DNA from: Kribbella sp. ALI-6-A
GTDB lineage: Bacteria; Actinomycetota; Actinomycetes; Propionibacteriales; Kribbellaceae
Direction of reading: 5' to 3'
DNA length: 64,000 nucleotides
Assembly: GCF_001984195.1 (NCBI RefSeq)
Contig: NZ_MTQN01000009.1
Span: 930,001-994,000 of the forward strand
The position numbers and the translations under genes are program-made. The notes beneath the pieces are model-generated. The model searched no databases and had not been told where the DNA came from. It saw nothing but the letters and a program-made list of their open reading frames with translations. Of this stretch, positions 11,001 through 20,490 are shown in pieces; within the stretch, counting starts at the first letter, position 1, and each line of letters opens with the position of its first letter.

Positions 11001-11594
11001 TTAGAGGTCGCGCACCAGGTCGGCGAAATACCCGTGCAGCCTGGCGTCCCCGGTCATCTCCGGATGGAACGACGTGGCCAGCAGCCGATCGTGGCGAACC
11101 GCGACGATCCTACCCGTGGCGGGGCCGGACCTCACCGTCGACAGTACCTCCACCTCAGGCCCGACCCGCTCCACCCAGGGTGCCCGGATGAACACCGCGT
11201 GGTACGGCGTGTCGAAGGCGCTGAACTCCAGATCGGCCTCGAACGAGTCGACCTGCCGCCCGAACGCGTTGCGCCGTACCGTCACGTCGAGCCCGCCGAG
11301 CGTCTCCTGACCCTCGATCCCGCCGGTGATCTGGTTGGCCAGCATGATCATCCCGGCGCAGGTCCCGAACACCGGCATGCCGTCCGCGATCCGCTTCTGC
11401 AGCGGCTCGAACAGCTCGAACGCCCGGGCCAGCTTGTCCATCGTGGTGGACTCCCCGCCCGGCAGCACGAGCGCGTCGACCGCTTCCAGCTCGGCCGGAC
11501 GGCGTACCGACCGAGCCTCGACGCCGACCTGCTCCAGCATGGCCAGGTGCTCGCGCACGTTGCCCTGCAGGGCAAAGACGCCGATCACAGTCAC
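11001..11594 (-). CDS. pdxT: Pyridoxal 5'-phosphate synthase glutaminase subunit PdxT
   Basis: Glutaminase half of the DXP-independent PLP synthase; it feeds ammonia to PdxS. 197 residues, class I glutaminase. Catalytic Cys is in FGTCAGMI, the oxyanion region is LPGGESTTM, and the His-x-Glu is in [13 protein letters not shown] start, with GTGA overlapping the stop of the upstream DUF6891-like gene, so translation is coupled. Its partner pdxS is two genes upstream rather than adjacent. Confidence 0.96.
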   Translation of the reverse strand: MTVIGVFALQGNVREHLAMLEQVGVEARSVRRPAELEAVDALVLPGGESTTMDKLARAFELFEPLQKRIADGMPVFGTCAGMIMLANQITGGIEGQETLGGLDVTVRRNAFGRQVDSFEADLEFSAFDTPYHAVFIRAPWVERVGPEVEVLSTVRSGPATGRIVAVRHDRLLATSFHPEMTGDARLHGYFADLVRDL

Positions 11595-12178
11595 AGTTTG
11601 ACCCGCTTCTGCCAGTCCACGGTGACCTCGATGCGGCCTTCGTCGAAGACCGCCGGCAGGTCCCGCTCGTGCAGCAGCGCCAGTACGTCGTCCAGCAACG
11701 GCTCTCCGGGGGCGACGTTCGCGGTGTCCGCGTGCCAGACCTTCAGCTCCAGCATCCCGAAGTCGACCGCGTGCCAGACATCGGTGTCGGTGAAGAAGAC
11801 AAGACCCTTCGGATCCGTCGCCGCTTCGAGCGCCTTGCGGGCGTCGTGGTGGTCGGAGCAGTAGCGGACCACGACGATGCCCAGCGACTCCAGCTCGGCC
11901 AGTACGGCCTCCAGCCGGTCCGGCCCGGTCTCGGTCGGCCAGCCCTCCGCATCGGCCCGCAACTCGGCCTCGGCCTCGGCGATCAGCTCCGGTACGACGA
12001 CCGCCGCGTCCGCCGCGGGCGCGTCCTCCTGAACGGCCTCGGTCAGCGCAGACGTCAGCGCGGCGCGGTCCGCGTAACCGGACCGGACCAGCACTCGCGC
12101 GAGCCCGCGCAACTCGCGAGCAGTTCGCTCGCCGGCCGCAGACAGTACATCCATGGTGATCAGCGTATCTCCGTTCAT
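11591..12178 (-). CDS. DUF6891-like protein of unknown function
   Basis: 195 residues, acidic and without a signal peptide or membrane segment. It resembles the DUF6891 group from memory: an N-terminal helical region, then [27 protein letters not shown], then [24 protein letters not shown] and a final strand VDWQKRVKL. No catalytic motif is apparent. The ATG at 12178 overlaps the hrpB stop (ATGA) and the stop overlaps the pdxT start (GTGA), so it is locked into the pdxS-hrpB-pdxT operon. Met9 (12154) is an alternative start. The function is unknown, and a link to PLP metabolism or to HrpB is only positional. Confidence 0.7.
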   Translation of the reverse strand: MNGDTLITMDVLSAAGERTARELRGLARVLVRSGYADRAALTSALTEAVQEDAPAADAAVVVPELIAEAEAELRADAEGWPTETGPDRLEAVLAELESLGIVVVRYCSDHHDARKALEAATDPKGLVFFTDTDVWHAVDFGMLELKVWHADTANVAPGEPLLDDVLALLHERDLPAVFDEGRIEVTVDWQKRVKL

Positions 12179-14694
12179 TGGCGCGGTTTCACGCGCTTGG
12201 TCGGGGCGGCGGTGAGGGGATCCTCCGGCCACGGATGGCGCGGATAGCGGGCTCGCAGGTCGGCCCGGACCTGCGGATAGCCCTGCTTCCAGAACGACGC
12301 GAGGTCGCTCGTGATCGCGACCGGGCGCCGTGCGGGTGAGAGCAGGTGCAGAACGACAGGGACACGACCGTCCGCGACGGTTGGAGTGGCCGTCCAGCCG
12401 AAGACCTCCTGCAGCTTCACTGCGAGGACCGGCGGCTCGACACCGTCGTACGCGAGTCGCACCTGGGAGCCCGACGGGACCTGCAGCCGTTCCGGTGCGA
12501 GTTCGCCGAACCGGGTCGCGGCGGGCCACGGCAGTAGTCGCCGGAGCGCCGAAGCCACGTCGATGTGGGCGAGATCGCGCGAGCTTCGCACCGAGGCGAG
12601 CTCGGTTCCCAGCCAGTTGTCGAGATCGGCCAGCAGCGCCGCGTCGTCGACCGCGGGCCACGGATCTCCGAGGTGGGCATGGCAGAACGCGAGCCGCTCC
12701 CGCAAGGCGAGTGCGGCCTCCGACCAGCGCAGTACGGACAGACCGCTGCGGCGGATACCGTCGCGGACGGCCGCTTGGACGAGCAGCCGGTCGGGCTTGG
12801 CCAGCGGCACGTCGTTGAGCACGATCGCGCCGAGTGCCTCGACGCGCCGCGTCACGATCCGGCCGTCGTGCCAGCGGATCTGGTCGGTGGTCGAAACGAG
12901 GTCGCCCGCGACGTCTCGCGCGGTCTGCTCGTCGATCGGCGCCGCGGAACGAATCCTGGCGTCGGCGCGACCGGGCGCCCGGTCGGCCACCGCGATCGCC
13001 AGCCAGGTCGTGGTCCGCAACGGCGACTGCGGATCCAGCGCGGCGCCCGTACCGCCGGACATCTGGTACGTCGCGGAGTCGGCCGCTCTGATCCGCGCGA
13101 TGCGATCCGGGTAGGCCAGTCCCACCACGATGCCCGCCGCAAGATCGTCCGGTACGCCGCGAGTCTGCGGGTCGCCGTTCGTCGCGCCTCGGCCGAGGCG
13201 CTTCGTCTCTTCCCGCCAGCGCGCCGTAGCGCCGCGGTCCTCCCCGCGACGCAGCGCTCGCCAGCGAGCCGGCAGGTCGTCGCCGAAGTCCCGGCCGGAG
13301 TCGTCCGAGAGCATCGCGACGATCTCGCGGGCCCGGTCGGCGCCGACCCGCGGCGTACCGTCCAGCAACGCACGGGCCAACCGCGGATGCGCCCCGATCG
13401 CCGCCATCCGCCGTCCCCGCTCGGTGATCCGGCCGCGGTCGTCGAGGGCGTCGAGGCGGCGCAGCAGGTCGGTGGCCGCGGTCATCGCCGCCGCCGGCGG
13501 TGCCTCGAGCAAGGTCAGACCGTCACCGGCAGGCGCACCCCACGCCGCGAGGTCGAGGGCGAAGGCCGCCAGATCGGCGATCGCGATCTCCGGCGCCGGA
13601 TGATCGTCGAGATGCGCGTGCTCGGTCGCGGACCAGCAGCGATAGACCCGGCCCGGCGCCTCCCGCCCGGCGCGACCCGCGCGCTGGTCGGCCGACGATT
13701 TCGAGACCCGGCAGGTGACCAACGCACCGAGGCCACGGGACTGATCGGTCCGCGGCTCCCGGGCGAGCCCCGAGTCCACCACGACCCTGACGCCGGGCAC
13801 GGTCAGCGAACTCTCCGCGACCGACGTCGTGACCACGATCCGGCGGGTTGGGGCGGGAGCCAACGCGCGGTCCTGCTCGGCCCTGGACTGGCGACCGAAC
13901 AACGGCAGGACGTTCTGACCGGCCAGTCGGCGCGTGACACCGTTGATCTCAGCCTCCCCCGGCACGAACACGAGGATGTCGCCGTCGTTCTCGGCCAGTG
14001 CACGCTGCACGACGGCCGCGACGTGATCCAGCAGGCGCGGGTCGACCCGCCCACCGGGAAGCAGCGGCACGGGGACCGGCGGCGGGACCCACTCGACCGC
14101 CACGTCGTACAACGCTGCGGTCGCGGTGATCACCGGCGCGCTGCCCAGCGCTCGACTCAGTCTGACCGTGTCCGGTGTGGCCGAGGTCGCAACGATCGCC
14201 AGGTCGTCCCGAAGGTTCGCCCGGACATCGAGACAGAACGCCAGCAGCAGATCGGCATCGAGGTGGCGCTCGTGACACTCGTCGATCACGATCGCGGCCA
14301 CCCCCGGCAACTCCGGGTTCTGCTGCAGCCGCCGTACCAGCAGACCCGTTGTCACCACCTCGACCCGGAGTCCTTGCCCGCCACTGCGTTCACCGCGCAT
14401 CGCGTACCCGATCCGCTGCCCGAGCGGTTCACCGACCAACTGCGCCAGCCGGGTCGCCGCCGCGCGGGTCGCCATCCTTCGCGGCTCGGCAACGATGATC
14501 TTGCCGTTGAGCGCGTCGCCCAGGGCCAGCGGCAACAGCGAGGTCTTGCCCGACCCAGGCAGCGCGACCAGCACGGCAGTACCGCGCGTACGCACCGCAT
14601 CGACGGTGCCGGGAAGAACCGCCCTGACGGGCAGATCCGCTCCCGGCACCGACGATTCAGGCAGTAACAGCTCCCGACGCTGACCGACCACCAC
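12175..14694 (-). CDS. hrpB: ATP-dependent RNA helicase HrpB
   Basis: DEAH-box helicase of the HrpB family, 839 residues (family about 820-850). Order: Walker [13 protein letters not shown] (about residue 45), motif Ia [16 protein letters not shown] ([16 protein letters not shown]) in place of DEAH, SAT (ATSATPD), helicase C domain with [12 protein letters not shown] and [13 protein letters not shown], helicase-associated region and a C-terminal HrpB domain with HPWPEDPL. In Actinobacteria its role is not established. The frame is open further upstream inside pdxS, but homology starts near the GTG codons at 14694/14691, eight or eleven bases after the pdxS stop. The exact start is uncertain. 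Confidence 0.92.
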   Translation of the reverse strand: MVVGQRRELLLPESSVPGADLPVRAVLPGTVDAVRTRGTAVLVALPGSGKTSLLPLALGDALNGKIIVAEPRRMATRAAATRLAQLVGEPLGQRIGYAMRGERSGGQGLRVEVVTTGLLVRRLQQNPELPGVAAIVIDECHERHLDADLLLAFCLDVRANLRDDLAIVATSATPDTVRLSRALGSAPVITATAALYDVAVEWVPPPVPVPLLPGGRVDPRLLDHVAAVVQRALAENDGDILVFVPGEAEINGVTRRLAGQNVLPLFGRQSRAEQDRALAPAPTRRIVVTTSVAESSLTVPGVRVVVDSGLAREPRTDQSRGLGALVTCRVSKSSADQRAGRAGREAPGRVYRCWSATEHAHLDDHPAPEIAIADLAAFALDLAAWGAPAGDGLTLLEAPPAAAMTAATDLLRRLDALDDRGRITERGRRMAAIGAHPRLARALLDGTPRVGADRAREIVAMLSDDSGRDFGDDLPARWRALRRGEDRGATARWREETKRLGRGATNGDPQTRGVPDDLAAGIVVGLAYPDRIARIRAADSATYQMSGGTGAALDPQSPLRTTTWLAIAVADRAPGRADARIRSAAPIDEQTARDVAGDLVSTTDQIRWHDGRIVTRRVEALGAIVLNDVPLAKPDRLLVQAAVRDGIRRSGLSVLRWSEAALALRERLAFCHAHLGDPWPAVDDAALLADLDNWLGTELASVRSSRDLAHIDVASALRRLLPWPAATRFGELAPERLQVPSGSQVRLAYDGVEPPVLAVKLQEVFGWTATPTVADGRVPVVLHLLSPARRPVAITSDLASFWKQGYPQVRADLRARYPRHPWPEDPLTAAPTKRVKPRQ

Positions 14695-14702
14695 CGCCGG
14701 TG

Positions 14703-15614
14703 TTACCAGCCGCGCTCGGCGAGCCGGTGCGGCTGGGGGATCTCGTCGACGTTGATGCCGACCATCGCTTCGCCCAGCCCGCGGGAGACCTTGGCGATCA
14801 CGTCGGGGTCGTCGTAGAAGGTGGTGGCCTTGACGATCGCCTCGGCGCGCTGGGCCGGGTTGCCGGACTTGAAGATGCCGGAGCCGACGAACACGCCCTC
14901 GGCGCCGAGCTGCATCATCATCGCGGCGTCGGCCGGGGTGGCGATGCCGCCGGCGGTGAACAGCACGACCGGGAGCTTGCCCGCGGCCGCGACCTCCTTC
15001 ACCAGCTCGTACGGCGCCTGCAGCTCCTTGGCCGCGACGTACAGCTCGTCCTCGGGCAGGTTCTGCAGCCGGCGCAGCTCCTGGCGGATCTGGCGCATGT
15101 GGGTGGTGGCGTTCGAGACGTCGCCGGTGCCGGCCTCGCCCTTGGAGCGGATCATCGCCGCGCCCTCGGTGATCCGGCGCAGCGCCTCGCCCAGGTTGGT
15201 CGCGCCGCAGACGAACGGCACGGTGAACTGCCACTTGTCGATGTGGTTGGCGTAGTCGGCCGGGGTGAGCACCTCGGACTCGTCGATGTAGTCGACCCCG
15301 AGGCTCTGCAGCACCTGGGCCTCGACGAAGTGACCGATCCGGGCCTTGGCCATCACCGGGATCGAGACCGCGTTGATGATCGAGTCGATCATGTCCGGGT
15401 CGCTCATCCGGGACACGCCGCCCTGGGCGCGGATGTCGGCCGGGACCCGCTCGAGCGCCATCACCGCGACAGCGCCGGCGTCCTCGGCGATCTTGGCCTG
15501 CTCGGCGGTGACGACGTCCATGATCACGCCACCCTTGAGCATCTCCGCCATGCCACGCTTGACCTTGGCGGTACCGGTTTCCGGCCCGGTCTGCGGTGCG
15601 GTGGTCTCAGTCAC
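14703..15614 (-). CDS. pdxS: Pyridoxal 5'-phosphate synthase lyase subunit PdxS
   Basis: TIM-barrel subunit that condenses ribose 5-phosphate, glyceraldehyde 3-phosphate and ammonia to PLP. 303 residues. The signature [22 protein letters not shown], the catalytic lysine in [10 protein letters not shown], the phosphate-binding [13 protein letters not shown] and [11 protein letters not shown] are all present. GTG start with AGGAGG eight bases upstream, a strong site. It opens the pdxS-hrpB-DUF6891-pdxT run. Confidence 0.97.
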   Translation of the reverse strand: MTETTAPQTGPETGTAKVKRGMAEMLKGGVIMDVVTAEQAKIAEDAGAVAVMALERVPADIRAQGGVSRMSDPDMIDSIINAVSIPVMAKARIGHFVEAQVLQSLGVDYIDESEVLTPADYANHIDKWQFTVPFVCGATNLGEALRRITEGAAMIRSKGEAGTGDVSNATTHMRQIRQELRRLQNLPEDELYVAAKELQAPYELVKEVAAAGKLPVVLFTAGGIATPADAAMMMQLGAEGVFVGSGIFKSGNPAQRAEAIVKATTFYDDPDVIAKVSRGLGEAMVGINVDEIPQPHRLAERGW

Positions 15615-15692
15615 TTCGGGGTCCTCCTGGTCAGAGCTGGGTACGCCCTCAGCCTAGGACCCGGACCAGCGCGAAGATCAGTCCACCTCGAA

Positions 15693-17048
15693 TCAACTGG
15701 ACCGATCGATCGCGGCGGTCAGCCGGGCCACGACCAGGCGCAGCGTCGCCGGTGGCGCCGTGAACGGGATCCGCAGGTGCCGCCGATCGGTGCCGTCGGG
15801 AGTGAACAGGTCACCTGCTCCCAGCAGCAGCCCTTGCTCGCGGGCCGCCTCCAGCACCTTGCGCGCCCGCACCTCCGTGACCTCCAGCCACAGCGTCATG
15901 CCACCGGTCGGCGTCGACCACGCCACACCCGGCACGGTCTTCAGTCCGGTCTCCAGCGCGGCCAGGTTCGCCCTGAGCCGGGTCTTGCGCCGCGAGATGA
16001 CCCGGTCGAGCCGGTCCAGGATCGCCAACGCCAGCAGGTCGTCCAGCGCACTGGGTGAGGTAACACTGAGGTGAGCAGCCGTGTTGATCCTCCGGCGGAG
16101 CTGTCGGCCCGTCCGGACCCAGCCGACGCGCAGACCGCCCCACACTGTCTTGCTGAGCGACCCGACGCTGACTGTGCGCGGGTACCGGCTCAGAGGATCG
16201 GCCTGCTTGCCCCCGGCAAGCCAGAGCGGCCGCATGGTCTCGTCGCTGATCAGCGCGGCTCCGTAGCGCCGCGCGATCTCCACCACCGCCGTACGCCGAT
16301 CCGCTGGCAGGCTGAGCCCGGTCGGATTGTGGTTGTCGGCCTGGAGGTAGATGACCTTCGGCTTGTGGCGCCGGCACAGATGGGCGAGCTGGTCGGTGTC
16401 CCAGACGCCCGCCGGCCAGCCGACGACGTCCAGCCGGTGGTTGCGCAGCAGGTCGAACGCCGCCGGGTACGTCGGCGTCTCGGTGATGGCGACGCCCGGT
16501 CCGAGGTCCAGCCCGGCCAGTGCCGCGTTGAGTCCCGCAGCGGCTCCGACGGTCAGCGTGAGCTGGCCCGGCTCGGTCGGGACTCCCTCGGCGGTCAGCC
16601 GCTCGGCGAGCGCCGTACGCAGCTCGAGTGAGCCGCCGGACGGCGGACCGTCGCCACCCATTGCCTGCGGCAGTCCTTCGGCGACGATCTGCGCCGCCAC
16701 CTCGGCCACGTCGTGTGGCGCCGCGGTGGTGGCGAACCGCAGGTCCAGCACCGGTTGGTCCCCGGCCGTCACCGTCGACACCGGAGCGATCGGGTCCAGC
16801 AGCCGATCCAGCGGCCGCACATGCGTGCCGGATCCCCGCCTGGTCTCCAGTACGCCGTCCGCCCGCAGCTGGTCGAGCGCCCTGACCACTGTCACCCGGC
16901 TCACCCCGAGCCGCTCCGCCAGCACCCGCTCGGACGGCAGCCGCGAGCCGATCGACAGGTCACCCCGCTCGATCGACCGCAGTACCAGGGCCTCGACCTG
17001 CTCGGTCTTGGTCCCGTCCGCCGGGTCCAGATCACTCCCCCGCCACAT
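15693..17048 (-). CDS. MocR-type GntR/aminotransferase regulator, possibly PdxR
   Basis: 451 residues: N-terminal GntR winged helix (about residues 15-80, with LPSERVLAERLGVSRVTVVRAL and RGSGTHVRP) fused to a fold-type I aminotransferase domain. The PLP lysine is in SVGSLSKTVWGG, the NPTG motif is in DNHNPTGLSL, and SDETMRPLW lies in the cofactor region. MocR proteins sense PLP or aminated ligands; PdxR members activate pdxST. It ends 78 bases upstream of pdxS in the same direction, unlike the usual divergent arrangement, so readthrough into pdxS is possible. A role as PdxR is inferred from position only. Confidence 0.85.
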   Translation of the reverse strand: MWRGSDLDPADGTKTEQVEALVLRSIERGDLSIGSRLPSERVLAERLGVSRVTVVRALDQLRADGVLETRRGSGTHVRPLDRLLDPIAPVSTVTAGDQPVLDLRFATTAAPHDVAEVAAQIVAEGLPQAMGGDGPPSGGSLELRTALAERLTAEGVPTEPGQLTLTVGAAAGLNAALAGLDLGPGVAITETPTYPAAFDLLRNHRLDVVGWPAGVWDTDQLAHLCRRHKPKVIYLQADNHNPTGLSLPADRRTAVVEIARRYGAALISDETMRPLWLAGGKQADPLSRYPRTVSVGSLSKTVWGGLRVGWVRTGRQLRRRINTAAHLSVTSPSALDDLLALAILDRLDRVISRRKTRLRANLAALETGLKTVPGVAWSTPTGGMTLWLEVTEVRARKVLEAAREQGLLLGAGDLFTPDGTDRRHLRIPFTAPPATLRLVVARLTAAIDRSS

Positions 17049-17083
17049 GAGTCCAGTCTCCCACCACTGGCCTGATCGTTCGC

Positions 17084-17101
17084 GATGAACCGTTTCTCAT
17101 C
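17084..17101. promoter_or_regulatory. 18-bp near-palindrome, copy 1 (upstream of secreted protein)
   Basis: GATGAACCGTTTCTCATC, 84 bases upstream of the ATG of the small secreted protein and 35 bases upstream of the MocR gene. It differs by one base from the copy at 28807-28824. Downstream CTTCAC (17106) and CTCATC (17118) continue a repeat of roughly 10-12 bases, the spacing expected for tandem OmpR-family half-sites. Confidence 0.6.
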
Positions 17102-17185
17102 ACTTCTTCACGGCCCTCTCATCGCCGCTGCCGACAGTGGTTGCGTGCCGGCCGCCAGGGCCGGCCCGATCCCCGGAGGACACTC

Positions 17186-17689
17186 ATGAAGCGCTCCATC
17201 ATCGTGGCCGGAGCCGGCGTACTGGCGCTGGCCGGCGCCGTGGTCACCGCGCCCGCCGCCCACGCCGAGGAACGAGTCTGCCGCGGCACGCTCGGCGCGG
17301 TCACCGTCGACAATGTCCGGGTGCCGGCCGGCGCCACCTGCACGCTGAGCCGCACCACGGTCAAGGGCACCGTCAAGGTCGAGCGGAACGCCCGGCTGAG
17401 CACGTCGGCGGCCCGGATCAACGGCAACGTCCAGACCGAGGGCCACCAGCACGTGTACCTGTACGCCTCCACCGTCGGCGGCAGCGTCCAGCTCAAGCAG
17501 GGCCGGACCGCGTCGCTGCGCTCCAACCAGGTCAAGGGCGACGTGCAGTCGTTCACCAACTCCGGCGCGCAGAACTTCACCGCGAACCGGATCGACGGCA
17601 ACCTGCAGTGCAAGTCGAACGTGCCCGCCCCGACCGGCTCCGGCAACGTCGTCGGCGGCAACAAGCAGGACCAGTGCAGCCGCCTCTGA
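17186..17689 (+). CDS. Secreted protein with short beta-helix/bactofilin-like repeats
   Basis: 167 residues. N-terminal Sec signal peptide (MKRSIIVAGAGVLALAGA, cleavage likely after AHA). The mature part has several turns of about 16-20 residues alternating small/hydrophobic residues with N and G (TVKGTVKVERNARLST, INGNVQTEGHQHVYL, TVGGSVQLKQGRTASL, QVKGDVQSFTNS, RIDGNLQCKSN), as in polymer-forming beta-solenoids. Two conserved-looking Cys pairs (CRG, CTLS; LQCKSN, DQCSRL) could form disulfides. No enzymatic motif. GGAGG precedes the ATG. It is convergent with the response regulator gene at 17765. I infer an extracellular structural or surface role. Confidence 0.8.
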   Translation: MKRSIIVAGAGVLALAGAVVTAPAAHAEERVCRGTLGAVTVDNVRVPAGATCTLSRTTVKGTVKVERNARLSTSAARINGNVQTEGHQHVYLYASTVGGSVQLKQGRTASLRSNQVKGDVQSFTNSGAQNFTANRIDGNLQCKSNVPAPTGSGNVVGGNKQDQCSRL

Positions 17690-17764
17690 CCCGCTGAGCA
17701 CCTGAACCTCCCACCCCCGGAGGAACGGTGCGCGGCGCCACCGGCACGGAACGGGGCGAACGCC

Positions 17765-18421
17765 CTAGACCAGCCGGTATCCGGCGCCGCGCACCGTCTC
17801 GAAACGATCGGCGCCGAGCTTGCGCCGCAGGTAGCGCACGTAGACGTCGACGACGTTCGACGTCGGGTCGAACTCGAACCCCCAGACCCGGCTGAGCAGC
17901 GTCTCCCGGGACAGCACCTGCCCCGCGTTGCGCAGGAACACCTCGACCAGGACGAACTCCCGCGCGGTCAACGGCACCATTCGCCCGTCGACCACGGCCG
18001 ACCGCGACCGCAGGTCCAGCGCCAGCGACCCGCGGCGCAGGATCGCCGGCTCGCTGCCCCGGTCGTCACGCAGCCGCAGCCGGATCCGCGCCAGCAACTC
18101 CTCGAACCGGAACGGCTTGGACAGGTAGTCGTCCGCCCCACCTTCCAGTCCGGCCACGGTGTCCTGCACCGAGCTTCGCGCGGTCAGGATCACCACCGGC
18201 ATCGCACTGCCCGCCGTACGAAGCCGGCCGAGCACGGTGAACCCGTCCAGCTCAGGCAGCCCGAGATCGAGCACCAGCAGGTCGAACTCGCCGGTCAAAC
18301 CGTGGTCCAGCGCGGTCTGCCCGTCACCGACGACAGTCGGCGTGAATCCATGGGCTCGCAGTCCCTTCGCCACGAACGACGCGATCCGCTCCTCGTCCTC
18401 GGCGATCAGCACGCGGTTCAC
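17765..18421 (-). CDS. OmpR/PhoB-type response regulator
   Basis: 218 residues: receiver domain (VLIAEDEERIAS, phosphoacceptor Asp in LLVLDLGLPELDGF, conserved Lys in YLSKPFRFEELL) and C-terminal winged helix DNA-binding domain (LTAREFVLVEVFLRNAGQVL, VDVYVRYLRRKLG, TVRGAGYRLV). Start GTG 18421 with GGAGG upstream; it overlaps the kinase stop by four bases, so the kinase is upstream of the regulator, the reverse of the common order. Candidate targets are the two flanking secreted proteins, which share an 18-bp upstream motif. Confidence 0.93.
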   Translation of the reverse strand: MNRVLIAEDEERIASFVAKGLRAHGFTPTVVGDGQTALDHGLTGEFDLLVLDLGLPELDGFTVLGRLRTAGSAMPVVILTARSSVQDTVAGLEGGADDYLSKPFRFEELLARIRLRLRDDRGSEPAILRRGSLALDLRSRSAVVDGRMVPLTAREFVLVEVFLRNAGQVLSRETLLSRVWGFEFDPTSNVVDVYVRYLRRKLGADRFETVRGAGYRLV

Positions 18422-19884
18422 AACACCACCTCCTCCCGCTGCGGCGCCACCGCCGGCACCGGCGCGGCCGCCTGGGGGATCGTCAGCTCGAACGTCGCGC
18501 CGCCACCCGGCGTCGCGTGGCACCGCACCGATCCGCCGTGCGCCTCCGCGATCGCCCGCACGATGGCCAGCCCCAGTCCGGAGCCGTCCGCACGGCCGGC
18601 GCCCCGACCGCGCTCAAAGCGTTCGAAGATCCGGTCGGCGTCGGCCGCGGCGATGCCCGGCCCGGTGTCGCTCACCCAGAGCCGCACCACCTCGCCGTCG
18701 GAGGACGAGCCGATCACCACGCGGTCCTGCGGCCGGGTGAACTTCACGGCGTTCTCCGCGAGCTGAACCAGAGCCTGGGTCAGCCGCTGGGCATCGGCGA
18801 CCGCCCACGCCTCCGTACGCCGGTCGATCCGCCACCCCCGCTCCCCCAGCGCCCGGGCCTTGTCCAGCACGTGGTCGGTCAGCCGCCCGATGTCCACCAG
18901 GTCGGGGCGCAGGAAGTCCGGGCGTTCGGCCTTGGCCAGCACGATCAGGTCCTCCACCGAGCGGCTCATCCGATCGAGCTCGTCCAGCAGCAGGTCACGC
19001 ACCTCGGCGGTCTCCTCGGCGTCGGCCGGGTTCAGCAGCTCCAGATGCCCGCGCACGATCGTGATCGGCGTGCGCAGCTCGTGACCGGCCTCGTCGAGGA
19101 ACCGGCGCTGAGTGGCGAACGCCTCCTCCAGCCGGTCCAGCATCGCGTTGAACGTCCGGGCCAGCGACGACACATCATCATTGCCAGGAGCAACTATTCG
19201 CCGGGTCAGGTCGGACTCGCTGATCTGCTGCGCGGTCTGCCGGACGTCCCGGATCGGCCGCAGCAACCGGCCGGCCGCGAGCCAGCCGACCACCGCGATC
19301 ACCGCCAGCGCGGCCACCGCCACGGCCGAGTAGATCTGGAACACCTCGGTCAGTTCGGCGCGCTCGGGACCGGTGAAGTAGACCACCACGAACGTCCCCC
19401 GCTCCGGGCCGAGCGTCATCGGCACGGTCGAGTACCGGACCGGTCCGTCGGGCGACGTGTAGGCGCCCGACGACGGTCCCGGCGACCCGGTGACCAGCGC
19501 CCGGAAGACCGGATCGCTGTGCAGCGCGACCGCCCCACCGGCCGGCGAGAGCGTCCGGCCCGGCAGGTACGCCGCCAGCGTCTGGTGGTGGTCGGCCACG
19601 TTGCGCCGCAGCGCCACCTCGAACAACCGCTCCAGCGTGGTGAACTGCCCGCCGTCGCGCGGATCCACCGCCGACCGCCGGAACTCCGCGAACTCCGACA
19701 CCTCCTGCGCCAGCGCCTGCTCGATCCGTACGTCGATCCGCTGCCGCTCCAGCCCGTACGCCGTCCCGGCGGCCCCCGCCATCCCGACCGCCGTCAGCAG
19801 CAGCACCCAGGCCAGGATCCGGGCGCGGACCGACCGGGTGAGGTCCGAGAGCCTCCCCCCGGCCGAGAGCGTGATCCCCGTCAT
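18418..19884 (-). CDS. Membrane sensor histidine kinase
   Basis: 488 residues. First membrane segment at about residues 24-46, an extracytoplasmic sensor domain of about 125 residues (contains ERQRIDVRIEQALAQEVSEF), second membrane segment about 175-198, HAMP domain, HisKA with the phosphorylated His in DEAGHELRTPITI, then HATPase with N box ENAVKF, G1 DTGPGI and G2 GSGLGLAIV. The start used is ATG 19884; GTG 19893 is possible. The sensed signal is unknown; the neighbours suggest the cell envelope or exterior. It is separated from the giant gene upstream by a hairpin. Confidence 0.92.
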   Translation of the reverse strand: MTGITLSAGGRLSDLTRSVRARILAWVLLLTAVGMAGAAGTAYGLERQRIDVRIEQALAQEVSEFAEFRRSAVDPRDGGQFTTLERLFEVALRRNVADHHQTLAAYLPGRTLSPAGGAVALHSDPVFRALVTGSPGPSSGAYTSPDGPVRYSTVPMTLGPERGTFVVVYFTGPERAELTEVFQIYSAVAVAALAVIAVVGWLAAGRLLRPIRDVRQTAQQISESDLTRRIVAPGNDDVSSLARTFNAMLDRLEEAFATQRRFLDEAGHELRTPITIVRGHLELLNPADAEETAEVRDLLLDELDRMSRSVEDLIVLAKAERPDFLRPDLVDIGRLTDHVLDKARALGERGWRIDRRTEAWAVADAQRLTQALVQLAENAVKFTRPQDRVVIGSSSDGEVVRLWVSDTGPGIAAADADRIFERFERGRGAGRADGSGLGLAIVRAIAEAHGGSVRCHATPGGGATFELTIPQAAAPVPAVAPQREEVVL

Positions 19885-19929
19885 TGCACTCACCGTCGCC
19901 TGCTCACTGTGCGTAGTCCATGTCGGAGC

Positions 19930-19975
19930 GGTCACCGGCCGGCGAACAGTCCGTGAACGGCGCCGGCCGGTGACC
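19930..19975 (-). terminator. Terminator-like hairpin after the giant secreted protein gene
   Basis: Perfect 15-bp stem GGTCACCGGCCGGCG/CGCCGGCCGGTGACC with a 16-base loop, starting four bases after the stop codon of the giant gene. No T tract. It probably limits readthrough from the 8.7-kb gene into the kinase/regulator pair. Confidence 0.65.
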
Positions 19976-19979
19976 AGGG

Positions 19980-20490
19980 TCAGCCGAAGGTGATCACCAG
20001 GCGCGGTGGGTTGTCCGTGCCCTTCTCCCGGCTGTGGAACGCCTGGTCCAGCCCGCCGCCGTTCTCCGCGCTGTCGCGGATCAGGAAGCCGTGGTTGGCC
20101 CCGGCGTACATGCTCTGCAGCTGCGACACGACTCCCCACTCGACGTAGCGGTTGCTGGTCGGCGAGGCTGCCGTCACCGCTGTCCCGGTGGTGGCCGGCT
20201 GGTTGTTCCAGGTCACGGTGGACTCGGTCCAGGGCCCGTTCGTGCGCAGCGCCTGCAGTGTGCGTCCCGCCTTGTACGACGTGGCGTACAGCCGCAGCTT
20301 CGCGTCGGTGATCGAGCACCCGGGCGGCACGGCCGGCAGGTTGAACCGGACCATCGCCCGGGCGTTCGCCCCGGACTTGGTGTCGACCTTCAGCACCGAG
20401 TCGGTGCCGTAGTTCTGGCCTCCGGAGCTCTGCAGCAACCAGCTGTCCGCCGCCGCGCCGACGGTCACCGTGCCCGGCGTACAGACCGGT
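19980..20490 (-). repeat. C-terminal DNRLRE/CBM96-like domain, copy 2
   Basis: Encodes about 170 residues with VTVGAAADSWL, ARAMVRFNLP, TVTWNNQPATTG and NHGFLIRDSAE. These blocks recur in copy 1 (25480-26010) as TLTAVADSWV, ARTLVRFGQP, AVTWNNQPAATG and NHGFLIRDTAE, so the two are clear paralogues within one protein. Such domains occur as carbohydrate-binding or structural modules in secreted proteins. Confidence 0.8.

Noticed and set aside
12565..14667. 700-codon plus-strand frame opposite hrpB
   Set aside because: Low-complexity Arg/Gln/His composition and complete HrpB motifs on the other strand.
14695..15234. N-terminal extension of HrpB into pdxS
   Set aside because: The added residues are the out-of-frame reading of pdxS and have no HrpB homology.
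15615..15692. Riboswitch or T-box before pdxS
   Set aside because: Only 78 bases with no recognisable conserved element; the ribosome-binding site is open.
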